A stretch of 10,490 bases of DNA. Source: Pseudomonadota bacterium. Lineage in GTDB: Bacteria > Pseudomonadota > Alphaproteobacteria > Azospirillales > Azospirillaceae. This document shows, piece by piece, positions 1 to 6,136 of the stretch; the stretch's first letter is position 1; every line of letters starts with the position of its first letter. Under the pieces are notes generated by a model, which was given only the letters and a program-made list of their open reading frames with translations, was not told the origin of the DNA and ran no database searches. The DNA lies in the NCBI GenBank assembly GCA_023412175.1, contig JAEYOB010000719.1, positions 1-10,490 on the forward strand. The letters run 5' to 3'. The position numbers were made by a program, and so were the translations under genes.

Positions 1-2
1 CC

Positions 3-209
3 CTTGGGCACCCGGCGTGGGTGCTCCTTCCCTATGCGCCGGATTGGCGCTGGCTGTTGAGACGGACCGACAGCCCGTGGTATCCCACGCTGCAGTTGTT
101 CCGCCAGCCCGCCCTCGACGATTGGGCCAGCGTGATCGCCCTGGTCGCCGCCCGCCTCGCAGACGTCGCATCCGGACGCCTTCCGCTTCTCGACATGGAT
201 CGCGCATGA
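3..209 (+). CDS. TPR/GT41-like glycosyltransferase, C-terminal end only (partial)
   Basis: Only the last 68 residues are inside the window; the reading frame is open from the left edge to a TGA at 207-209, so the true start lies upstream. The visible tail contains PYAPDWRWLLRRTDSPWYP followed by LFRQ and DDWASVIALVAARL. This tail resembles the end of large bacterial proteins that join tetratricopeptide repeats to a GT9/GT41-like glycosyltransferase domain, where a W-R-W-L-x(5)-D-S-P-W-Y-P stretch close to the C-terminus is typical. Assignment is from memory of that family; the TPR part and the catalytic part are not visible. A GTG at 21 is an internal codon, not a likely start, because family sequence continues upstream of it (LGHPAW). 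Its stop overlaps the start of the next gene (ATGA at 206-209), so the two are probably one transcript and translationally coupled. Confidence 0.75.
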   Translation, partial: LGHPAWVLLPYAPDWRWLLRRTDSPWYPTLQLFRQPALDDWASVIALVAARLADVASGRLPLLDMDRA

Positions 210-1423
210 AGATCGTTTTCATCCACCAGAACATGCCGGGGCAGTACAAGCACCTGGCGGCGCGCCTTGCGGAGAACGACGGAAACCAGGTCGTCTTCAT
301 CACCCGGCGCAAGAACGTCGAGATCCCGCGGGTGCGCAAGATCCTCTACGAGACGACGCGCGCGCCGAACCCACAGATCCATCCGTATCTGTTCCGCACC
401 GAAGATGCCGTGCTGCACGGACAGGCGGTGGTGCGCGTGCTGATGGACCTGCGCCGCGACCAGTTCATCCCGGACATCATCATCGGCCATCCAGGATGGG
501 GTGAGATGTTCTTCGTGAAGGACATCTTCCCGACGGTGCCGGTGCTCAGCTATTGCGAGTTCTATTACCGGGCCCGCGGCGCCGATATGGATTTCGATCC
601 GTCCGCCCCTCCGGAAGTCGACTCCATCCTGCGCGCCCGCGCCCGCAGCACGCATCTGCTGCATGCCCTGGAATCCTGCGACCAGGGCATTGCGCCGATG
701 CAATGGCAGCGCAGCGTCCACCCTGCGATCTACCACGACAAGATCAACGTGGTGCACGACGGCATCGACACCAACACGCTGCGGCCGGACGAGAACGCCA
801 GCTTCACCCTGCCGAACGGCGAGGTCCTCACCCGTCGCGACGAAGTGGTGACCTATGTGGGCCGGAACCTGGAGCCCTATCGCGGCTTCCCGTCGATGAT
901 GCGCGCCCTGCCCCACATCCTCGAGGCGCGGCCGAACGCTCGCGTGCTCATCGTCGGCGGGGACGAGATCAGCTACGGATCGGGACCGAAGGACGCGCCG
1001 AACTGGCGCGAGAAGATGCTCGCCGAGGTGCCCGTGGACACCAACCGAGTCCACTTCCTCGGCCGCATCCCGTACGGTCCGTTCATCAACATGCTGAGGA
1101 TCTCGGCGGCGCACATCTACCTGACCTACCCGTTCGTCCTGTCCTGGTCGATGCTGGAATCCATGTCGCTCGGCTGCGTCGTCGTGGGCTCACGCTCCAA
1201 GCCGGTCGAGGAGGTCATCCGCGACGGCGAGAATGGCCTGCTGGTCGATTTCTTCAATCCCGAGGAGATCGCGCGCCGGGTGGTGGACGTACTGTCGGAC
1301 CGCAGTTCCTTCATTCCGATCAGCCAGAACGCCCGGCGGACCGTGGTTCGGAAATATGACCTCGCCCTCTGCCTGAAGAAGCAGATGGAGATCATCAATT
1401 CCATGACGCGGAAGGGCCGGTGA
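206..1423 (+). CDS. GT4 glycosyltransferase, PF12000-type N-terminus
   Basis: A 405-residue GT-B fold glycosyltransferase that probably transfers a sugar from a nucleotide donor to a growing surface glycan in the cytoplasm. The N-terminus MKIVFIHQNMPGQYKHLA is typical of the 'glycosyl transferase family 4 group' domain (PF12000), as is YCEFYYRARGAD at residues 116-127. The C-terminal donor-binding half shows VVHDGIDT (182-189), YVGRNLEPYRGF (217-228), an LES-containing segment (317-319) and DGENGLLVDFFNP (340-352). The second glutamate of the GT4 E-x7-E motif is present (E318), but the position 8 residues earlier is F310; I recall the same YPFVLSWS-x-LE arrangement in this subfamily, so it is probably not damage. 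ATG at 206 is preferred over an in-frame upstream start at 17, because the domain begins exactly there and the ATGA overlap couples it to the upstream gene. The acceptor and the sugar are unknown. Confidence 0.9.
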   Translation: MKIVFIHQNMPGQYKHLAARLAENDGNQVVFITRRKNVEIPRVRKILYETTRAPNPQIHPYLFRTEDAVLHGQAVVRVLMDLRRDQFIPDIIIGHPGWGEMFFVKDIFPTVPVLSYCEFYYRARGADMDFDPSAPPEVDSILRARARSTHLLHALESCDQGIAPMQWQRSVHPAIYHDKINVVHDGIDTNTLRPDENASFTLPNGEVLTRRDEVVTYVGRNLEPYRGFPSMMRALPHILEARPNARVLIVGGDEISYGSGPKDAPNWREKMLAEVPVDTNRVHFLGRIPYGPFINMLRISAAHIYLTYPFVLSWSMLESMSLGCVVVGSRSKPVEEVIRDGENGLLVDFFNPEEIARRVVDVLSDRSSFIPISQNARRTVVRKYDLALCLKKQMEIINSMTRKGR

Positions 1424-2904
1424 ACGCGAACGCCGAACTTCCACTGCTCGCCCTCGCCGACCGGATCCCGCGGGACGCCCGCCGGATTCTCGAATTGGTG
1501 CCGCCCGGCCGGACCACCGCCGGGCGATTCCGGCAATGGAACCCCGAGGCCGCATACCTGACGCTGGAGTGTGATGGAGCGGCGCCACAGCCGGCGGTGA
1601 TCCGTGACGCCAGCGCCGCGCATGGCCCCTTCGACGCCGTGATCCTGCATGCCCCTGCTCTCCTGCCGGATCCGCTCCGTCTCTTCGAAGCGCTTGCCGA
1701 TGCGCTGGGCAACGGCGGCGCGCTGCTGGTCCTGACCGCCGCCCCTGGCCCGTCGTGGGCGCCCGAGCCTCGGGCTATGGCCACCATCCTGTCGGCCGCG
1801 GCTCTCATCCCCGACCTGATGAGTCCGGTTGGAAATACCCAGGCGGTCATCGTGCGGGCGGTCCGCGCGGCGGACGGACTCCGCAGGATGTTCATCCGCG
1901 CCATGATGCTGAAGCCGGCCGCCGCGGTGAACGACAAACGCATCCTGGAGCCGCTGGCGTTCCAGGCCACCCTGCCCGGCGTCACCGTGCAGGCCGAAGT
2001 GCGGCAGATCGGCGCCGTTACGGCCAACGAGCAGCGCAGTGCACGGGTCGCAGTCCTACAACGCTCCATCCTCACCCGAAGCGACCTGTCGATCCCGCGC
2101 ACGCTGCTGGCCCGCGGCTACATCATCGTCGCCGAGTTCGACGACCACCCCATGGTCTGGCCAACCATCGCCGAGAACGATCACATGACGTTCCGTGCCG
2201 TTCACGCGGTGCAGACGTCAACGGGCGTCCTGGCCGACGTGCTGAGCCCCTTCAATCCCGAGTTGGAGATCTACCCCAACCAGATTGCGGCCGCCCCGCC
2301 GCCCCGCCCGCCGCGCGGGGATGGGCCGGTCCGCGTGTTCTTTGGCGCGCTGAACCGCTCCGACGACATCAGGCCCCTGATGCCCGTGATCAAGGAGGCG
2401 ATCCGGCGCTACGGCGACCGCCTGGCTTTCGAAGTGGTCTTCGACAAGGGGCTGTTCGACGCATTGCCGACAGAGGCCAAGAGCTTTACGCCACTGTGTC
2501 CCTACCCTGTCTACCTGGACCGGCTGCGCCGGTGCGATCTGGCGCTGCTGCCGCTGGCGGACACCACGTTCAACCGCTGCAAATCGGACCTGAAGTTCAT
2601 CGAGTGCGCCGCGAACGAGGTGGTGGCGCTGGCCAGCCCCTGCGTCTATGGGGCGACGGTCCATGACGGCGAGACCGGGTGGCTGTTCCGCTCACCCGAG
2701 GAGTTCCGCGAACGGCTTTTCCTCCTCCTGGAGGATCCCGCCCGGCGCGCGGCGACGGCGCATCAGGCCCGCGCCTATGTGCTGAGTGAGCGGCTGCAAG
2801 CTCAGCATTTCCGGCGGCGCCAGGAATGGTACTGGTCGCTGGTCGAGCGCAAGGCGGAACTGGACGCCGCCCTTTACGCCCGCGTGCCGGGGTTGCGTCC
2901 CTGA
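1420..2904 (+). CDS. two-part protein: degenerate methyltransferase-like domain plus GT4-like glycosyltransferase
   Basis: A 494-residue protein starting at GTG 1420, overlapping the previous stop by 4 bases (GTGA). Residues about 15-150 look like a worn class I SAM methyltransferase: RILELVPPGRTTAGRF (22-37) sits at the motif I position but lacks the G-x-G-x-G pattern, and FDAVILH (71-77), DPLRLFEALADALGNGG (84-100) and LLVL resemble the later strands. Residues about 180-470 look like a GT-B glycosyltransferase: YIIVAEFDDHP (234-244), VRVFFGALN (304-312), CDLALLPLADTTFNRCKSDLKF as 372-393, and DGETGWLF (416-423). The N-x-C-K-S-D-L-K-F-x-E segment is common in GT4-like enzymes of surface-glycan clusters. 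The N-terminal domain is more likely structural or substrate-binding than catalytic, which is inference. A proline-rich stretch (293-298) sits just ahead of the donor-binding half. Last gene of the left run; its stop lies 6 bases from that of the convergent gene. Confidence 0.82.
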   Translation: MNANAELPLLALADRIPRDARRILELVPPGRTTAGRFRQWNPEAAYLTLECDGAAPQPAVIRDASAAHGPFDAVILHAPALLPDPLRLFEALADALGNGGALLVLTAAPGPSWAPEPRAMATILSAAALIPDLMSPVGNTQAVIVRAVRAADGLRRMFIRAMMLKPAAAVNDKRILEPLAFQATLPGVTVQAEVRQIGAVTANEQRSARVAVLQRSILTRSDLSIPRTLLARGYIIVAEFDDHPMVWPTIAENDHMTFRAVHAVQTSTGVLADVLSPFNPELEIYPNQIAAAPPPRPPRGDGPVRVFFGALNRSDDIRPLMPVIKEAIRRYGDRLAFEVVFDKGLFDALPTEAKSFTPLCPYPVYLDRLRRCDLALLPLADTTFNRCKSDLKFIECAANEVVALASPCVYGATVHDGETGWLFRSPEEFRERLFLLLEDPARRAATAHQARAYVLSERLQAQHFRRRQEWYWSLVERKAELDAALYARVPGLRP

Positions 2905-2914
2905 CCTCCGTCAG
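2901..2914. terminator. short hairpin spanning both convergent stop codons
   Basis: CTGAC (2901-2905), loop CTCC, GTCAG (2910-2914): a perfect 5-base-pair stem that contains the plus-strand TGA (2902-2904) in one arm and the minus-strand stop (2911-2913) in the other. There is no T-tract on either side and the stem is short, so an intrinsic terminator is only possible, not shown. It is the only stem-like element I noticed in the 6-base gap between the convergent genes. Confidence 0.25.
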
Positions 2915-4119
2915 ACGGTGAGTGCAAGTTCCTTCTCCGCACTGGCCACGCCGATCGCCGGACGGCGGACACCCGCCACCTCTTCATACAGTGACTCGTA
3001 GCGGCCGATGATGGCGGGAAGCGAAAACTGCTCCGCGATGCGCGCCCGCGCCTGACGCCCCAGCTCGCCCCGACGTTCGGCGCCAGCGAGGATCAGGGTG
3101 CGCCACGCCACCACCATCGCCGTAGGATCGCGCGCCGCGACGATCAGCCCTGTTTCGCCGACGATGGGAGCCGCATCGCCCACGTCGGTGCTGACGCACG
3201 GCACCCCACACGCCATCGCCTCGCCGAGAACATTGGGAAAGCCCTCACCGAAGGCCGAAGACAGGGTGACGATGTCCAACCCCGGCAGCAGCGTGTCCAT
3301 ATCCTTCCGCTCGCCCAGCAGGTGGACATGCCGCTCAAGCCCGCACGCGGCGATGCGGCTCACCAGCCACTGGTTGCTCGCGGTCAGGCCGCGCCCGATG
3401 AGGACGAAGCCCACGTTCGGCTCTTTTCCGATCAGGTCGGTGGCGGCCGCCAGAAAAGTCAGGTGGTCCTTCATGGGATCGAAGCGCGCCGGCAGACCGA
3501 TCAGCACGGTGTCGTCAGCTACCCCCAGTTCAGCCCGCAAACGCCGGCGCGCAGCGCCGTCGGGCCGGTAGCGGGTCAGGTCGAACCCGTTCTGGATCAG
3601 CTTCCACACGCGCGGCCGGTAGCCGTAATCCTCATGCACGCGGCGGCCGGTTTCCGAATTGATGATGACCGCATCGGGGGCCGGCGACAGCTTTGCCAGC
3701 AGCCGGGGCAGCGGCCGCGACATCCAGCGATAGTCCTGCATGTTCATGTCGGAACAGCGGACGTTCCACAGGATGTGCGGCACCTTCGCAATGTGGCCGG
3801 CGGTCATGCCCATGAGGTCGGCATGGTAAAGCCACGTCTGCAGGATCGTCGGCCGCCTTTCGCGCAGCAGGTCGATCAACCGCACCAGTCCCAACGGGTT
3901 CGCCACGCCGCGACGCATGCCCAGCGAGATGGTCGAGGTTCCCGACCCGGCGACCTCCTCGCCGATGGCACCCAGTTCCGTCATCGACACGACGGTGTTG
4001 TGGAAACGGTGGCGGTCCATCCCGGCGACGAGGCGGGCGAGCATGCGTTCCGCACCACCCGTCTGCAATCCGGTGATGAGATGGATTATCGAGATCACGT
4101 CGTACCCGCCGCTGCCCAA
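2911..4119 (-). CDS. GT4 glycosyltransferase
   Basis: A 402-residue retaining GT4 enzyme. HLITGLQTGGAERML (13-27) is the classic N-terminal glycine-rich acceptor-side loop; NGFDL (177-181) and ARFDPMKDH (211-219, with R212 and K217 in the usual diphosphate-contacting positions) precede the E-x7-E motif formed by E292 and E300 in SAFGEGFPNVLGEAMACGVP (288-307). Length and domain order are complete. The start is uncertain: TTG at 4119 has a GGAG 9 bases upstream, a good ribosome binding site, whereas GTG at 4098 would begin the protein with VISIIHLITGL, closer to the usual family start but without a clear ribosome binding site. I chose TTG on the binding site. It is the last gene of the minus-strand block, separated by 167 bases from the sulfotransferase gene upstream of it, so it may have its own promoter. 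Donor and acceptor are unknown. Confidence 0.9.
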   Translation of the reverse strand: MGSGGYDVISIIHLITGLQTGGAERMLARLVAGMDRHRFHNTVVSMTELGAIGEEVAGSGTSTISLGMRRGVANPLGLVRLIDLLRERRPTILQTWLYHADLMGMTAGHIAKVPHILWNVRCSDMNMQDYRWMSRPLPRLLAKLSPAPDAVIINSETGRRVHEDYGYRPRVWKLIQNGFDLTRYRPDGAARRRLRAELGVADDTVLIGLPARFDPMKDHLTFLAAATDLIGKEPNVGFVLIGRGLTASNQWLVSRIAACGLERHVHLLGERKDMDTLLPGLDIVTLSSAFGEGFPNVLGEAMACGVPCVSTDVGDAAPIVGETGLIVAARDPTAMVVAWRTLILAGAERRGELGRQARARIAEQFSLPAIIGRYESLYEEVAGVRRPAIGVASAEKELALTV

Positions 4120-4286
4120 AAAGGATTACTCCGTGCGGACTTTTCCGGCAACGGGCCTCCCGGTCAAGGTGGAAGCGTAAGACAACCGCGCGTCATCTTG
4201 AGATTCCACTACGAGGATGGACATCGTTATGCGGCCCGCAATTCGACCTGCGAACCCGAAGCGCCGGGAGGGAGAAGGGGCTTCGC
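4120..4286. other. intergenic gap within the minus-strand block
   Basis: 167 bases between the sulfotransferase stop and the GT4 start. It holds the weak promoter candidate described separately and an inverted repeat CGAAGC (4257-4262) / GCTTCG (4280-4285) with a 17-base loop, just downstream of the sulfotransferase stop. That repeat lacks a T-tract, so it is at most a weak terminator or an mRNA 3'-end structure. A 32-codon minus-strand frame (4126-4224) exists but has no ribosome binding site and I do not call it. Confidence 0.5.
4139..4167 (-). promoter_or_regulatory. possible sigma-70-type promoter for the minus-strand GT4 gene
   Basis: On the minus strand TTGACC (plus positions 4162-4167) is followed after exactly 17 bases by AAAAGT (4139-4144). 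The -35 matches the consensus at 5 of 6 positions, the -10 at only 3 of 6. Transcription would begin close to the GGAG ribosome binding site (4129-4132), giving a very short leader, which weakens the case. Confidence 0.25.
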
Positions 4287-5066
4287 CTACCGCCGTGCGT
4301 GCGCCGCCTCGGCGAGCCAGAGCCGCAGGCGCATGCGCGGACCGGGGGGCGGCACCGGCTCCAGCCAGCCGGACAGGTCGCGGCCGATGTAACGCGACAG
4401 GCTCTCGATCTTGGGGCGGTAGAGCTGATCGAGGTAGCGGCGCAGGCTGGGGCGCATCTCGTAGCCGGGGCCGGCGTTGTGCGGAGCGCGCAGGCCCTCC
4501 TCCGGCAGCGTGTCGAAGAAGCCGGGATCGATGCTGATGTGCGTCGCGCACCGCTTCAGGACAGCCCTGGGGTCGGCGAGAATATCGTCGAACAGCTCGA
4601 CGTGGAGCTGCTCCTGCGGATAGGCGGCGCGCCATGCGCGCAGGCATGCCTCGTAGTCGCCGCGCCTAAGCGACCCTGCGGCGTTGAAGTGGTCGATGAA
4701 CCAGGTGTCGGAGGCTTCCTCGATCGTCATCTCGGCCCGCGGCAGCGCCATCAGCGCCGACGACCAGGCCCGCTCGATCGGGTTGCGCATCAGGTAGATC
4801 AGCCGGACGTCGGGAAACTCCCGCCGCACCTCGGCGATCACCTCCGGCGGCAGGATGGCGTAGGCCGGCGTGATCTCGCCTGCCTTGCGGTCGGCGGGAG
4901 CCGCCGCGAACTGCGCGCGGTACCAGTCCAGTCCACGGTCGCGGTGCCGGTCCCAGAAATGCAGTTCCTTCTCGGCCGTCAGAAAGACGCCAGGATGCTT
5001 GACGAGGTTGAAGTATAACCAGGTCGTGCCGGCCTTCTGCGCGCCGATCCCGAGGAAGTGCAGCAT
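4287..5066 (-). CDS. PAPS-dependent sulfotransferase
   Basis: A 259-residue cytoplasmic sulfotransferase that would move a sulfonate group from PAPS to a hydroxyl or amine, here most likely on a sugar of the polysaccharide. The 5'-phosphosulfate loop is QKAGTTWLY (10-18, with K11), right at the N-terminus as usual. KELHFWD (33-39) matches the K-E-x-H-F-F/W-D segment of carbohydrate sulfotransferases of the heparan NDST/bacterial type. The 3'-phosphate binding segment is RNPIERAWSSALM (94-106, with R94 and S102/S103), and ELFDDILADP (157-166) is also typical. Length is normal and no key residue is missing. It begins at ATG 5066, 18 bases after the permease stop, with no strong ribosome binding site, so translation is probably coupled to the permease. 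The position beside an exporter suggests that the sulfated product is a surface polysaccharide; a lipid or Nod-factor-like acceptor cannot be excluded. Confidence 0.92.
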   Translation of the reverse strand: MLHFLGIGAQKAGTTWLYFNLVKHPGVFLTAEKELHFWDRHRDRGLDWYRAQFAAAPADRKAGEITPAYAILPPEVIAEVRREFPDVRLIYLMRNPIERAWSSALMALPRAEMTIEEASDTWFIDHFNAAGSLRRGDYEACLRAWRAAYPQEQLHVELFDDILADPRAVLKRCATHISIDPGFFDTLPEEGLRAPHNAGPGYEMRPSLRRYLDQLYRPKIESLSRYIGRDLSGWLEPVPPPGPRMRLRLWLAEAAHARR

Positions 5067-5084
5067 GTCGATGGATCCGGTCGG

Positions 5085-5921
5085 TCAGAGGACGTCGGCG
5101 AAGGCGGGGCGGCAGCGCGCGAACCAGAGCGCCCCGGCCCAGGCCACCAGCAGCGCCACCACACTGTACGCGGCGAGTTGCCACCAGTCGGGCAGGACAC
5201 CCCAGATCAGCAGCGCACGCGCCTGCTCCACCGGGACGGTGATGGGGTTGAGGAACAGCACGGGCCTCAGCCATTCCGGCACGGCCGACGGCGGCGTCAG
5301 GATCGGACTGAGAAACAGCAGCACGGTGACCAGCGGCTGCACCGCCTGTCCGATGTCCCGGACGAACACGCCCGTCGCCGACAGGAACCACGTCAGCCCC
5401 AGCACCAGGGTCGCGAAGGGAACGAGCACCAGCGGCAGCAGCACAACGGTCCACGGCACCGTCCCGTGCATGATGATCGAGATCAGCAGCAGCACGATCA
5501 GGCTGATCGCTCCGTGGAACAGCGCCGACGTGATGACGCTCCACCCCAGTACCTCCAGGGGGAACACCACGCGCTTGACGAAATTGACGTTGCCGATCAC
5601 CAGATTGGGGGCGCGCGTCATGCACTCCGCCATGAAGGAGTGCATGATCAGCCCGACGAACAGAACCAGCGCAAAGTCGGCAGGACTTTCCCCCAATTGC
5701 ATCGAACTGCCCGGCGGGCTGGCGCTCGTCCAGCGCACCTTGAACATGACGCCGAACACCAGCGTGTACAGCGTCAGCATCAGGAGCGGTGTCAGGAACG
5801 ACCACAGGACGCCGATCATCGACCCCTTGTATCGGCCGGCAATGTCGCGCCACGTCATCTGGCGGATCAGGTACCAGTTCCGGATCAGGCCGATCGGGAT
5901 CATGGTCAGGCTATGGAACAC
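5085..5921 (-). CDS. wzm: Wzm-type ABC-2 polysaccharide export permease
   Basis: A 278-residue integral inner-membrane protein with about six hydrophobic segments. It would form the channel of an ABC exporter that moves lipid-linked polysaccharide (O-antigen, capsule or similar) to the periplasm. Family hallmarks: RDIAGRYKGSMIGVLWSFL (25-43) before the first membrane segment, NVNFVKRVVFPLEVL (111-125), VRDIGQAVQPLVTVLLFLSP (187-206), LNP (224-226) and the C-terminal RPAFADVL (271-278). The length is slightly above the usual 255-270 residues, partly due to a small periplasmic-type loop around residues 62-80. GTG 5921 is the longest plausible start; ATG at 5903 (MIPIGLIRNWYL) is nearly as good and neither has a strong ribosome binding site. 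First gene of the minus-strand block. No partner ATPase (Wzt) occurs anywhere in the window, although it commonly lies next to the permease. The symbol is by family type only. Confidence 0.93.
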   Translation of the reverse strand: MFHSLTMIPIGLIRNWYLIRQMTWRDIAGRYKGSMIGVLWSFLTPLLMLTLYTLVFGVMFKVRWTSASPPGSSMQLGESPADFALVLFVGLIMHSFMAECMTRAPNLVIGNVNFVKRVVFPLEVLGWSVITSALFHGAISLIVLLLISIIMHGTVPWTVVLLPLVLVPFATLVLGLTWFLSATGVFVRDIGQAVQPLVTVLLFLSPILTPPSAVPEWLRPVLFLNPITVPVEQARALLIWGVLPDWWQLAAYSVVALLVAWAGALWFARCRPAFADVL

Positions 5922-6004
5922 GGAAGGACTCGGCTGTTTTCAGAACGCGTGCCGGCAGGGCGCCTGCGCGAAGACGGCAGCACATTAGCCACCGGACGGG
6001 CCGA

Positions 6005-6024
6005 TGGGAAGCACCGGCTTCCCA
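6005..6024. repeat. perfect 8-bp inverted repeat (stem-loop 1)
   Basis: TGGGAAGC (6005-6012), loop ACCG, GCTTCCCA (6017-6024). The stem is perfect with a four-base loop. There is no T-tract after it on either strand, so it does not look like an intrinsic terminator. It could be a regulator-binding palindrome or an RNA leader structure; which strand carries it in RNA is unknown. Confidence 0.55.
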
Positions 6025-6030
6025 GACCCC

Positions 6031-6054
6031 GCGGCGGGATGTCCCCACCGCCGC
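6031..6054. repeat. 7-bp GC-only inverted repeat (stem-loop 2)
   Basis: GCGGCGG (6031-6037) and CCGCCGC (6048-6054) enclose a ten-base loop. An alternative smaller pairing GGGA/TCCC (6036-6039 with 6042-6045) lies inside it. It starts 6 bases after stem-loop 1. In DNA this rich in G and C a 7-bp match can arise by chance, so support is weaker than for stem-loop 1. Confidence 0.4.
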
Positions 6055-6136
6055 GCGCGCCAGCGAAACCTGTGGCATTGCGCCTTGCAAAACGACTATC
6101 GTGCGGCCTTCCTACGCCCTTGTTTCGCGAGTGATC

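Larger units (their letters stand above)
5922..6136. other. divergent intergenic region between permease and methyltransferase genes
   Basis: 215 bases separate two divergently transcribed genes, so promoters for both the export block and the right-hand run are expected here. I find no convincing -35/-10 pair on either strand. The region does hold two adjacent stem-loops (6005-6024 and 6031-6054, listed separately) and a small GCAGG-GCG-CCTGC hairpin at 5955-5967. Reading frames across it are open only because of high GC and show no protein-like composition. Confidence 0.6.

Noticed and set aside
4126..4224. Small minus-strand frame of 32 codons starting MSILVVESQDD
   Set aside because: The start resembles the first strand of a response regulator, but there is no ribosome binding site, no continuation of the domain, and it is too short to judge; probably chance.
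4257..4285. Inverted repeat CGAAGC/GCTTCG as an intrinsic terminator after the sulfotransferase
   Set aside because: The stem is 6 bp with a 17-base loop and no T-tract; it is mentioned in the gap entry but not called as a terminator.
3322..4392. Plus-strand open frame of 356 codons opposite the minus-strand GT4 gene
   Set aside because: Low-complexity H/Q/R/P/V-rich composition typical of an antisense shadow, and it runs across the gap into the next gene without any motif.
5955..5967. GCAGG-GCG-CCTGC hairpin upstream of the permease start
   Set aside because: A 5-bp stem in GC-rich sequence is expected by chance.
6070..6105. Possible promoter for the right-hand run around TTGCGC/TTGCAA and TATCGT
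   Set aside because: No pairing of these boxes gives an acceptable 16-18 base spacer with both boxes close to consensus.
5789..6136. Upstream extension of the methyltransferase frame back to 5789
   Set aside because: The extra 116 residues are S/R/T/G-rich, overlap the permease gene on the other strand and have no family counterpart; ATG 6137 fits the coil and the domain.
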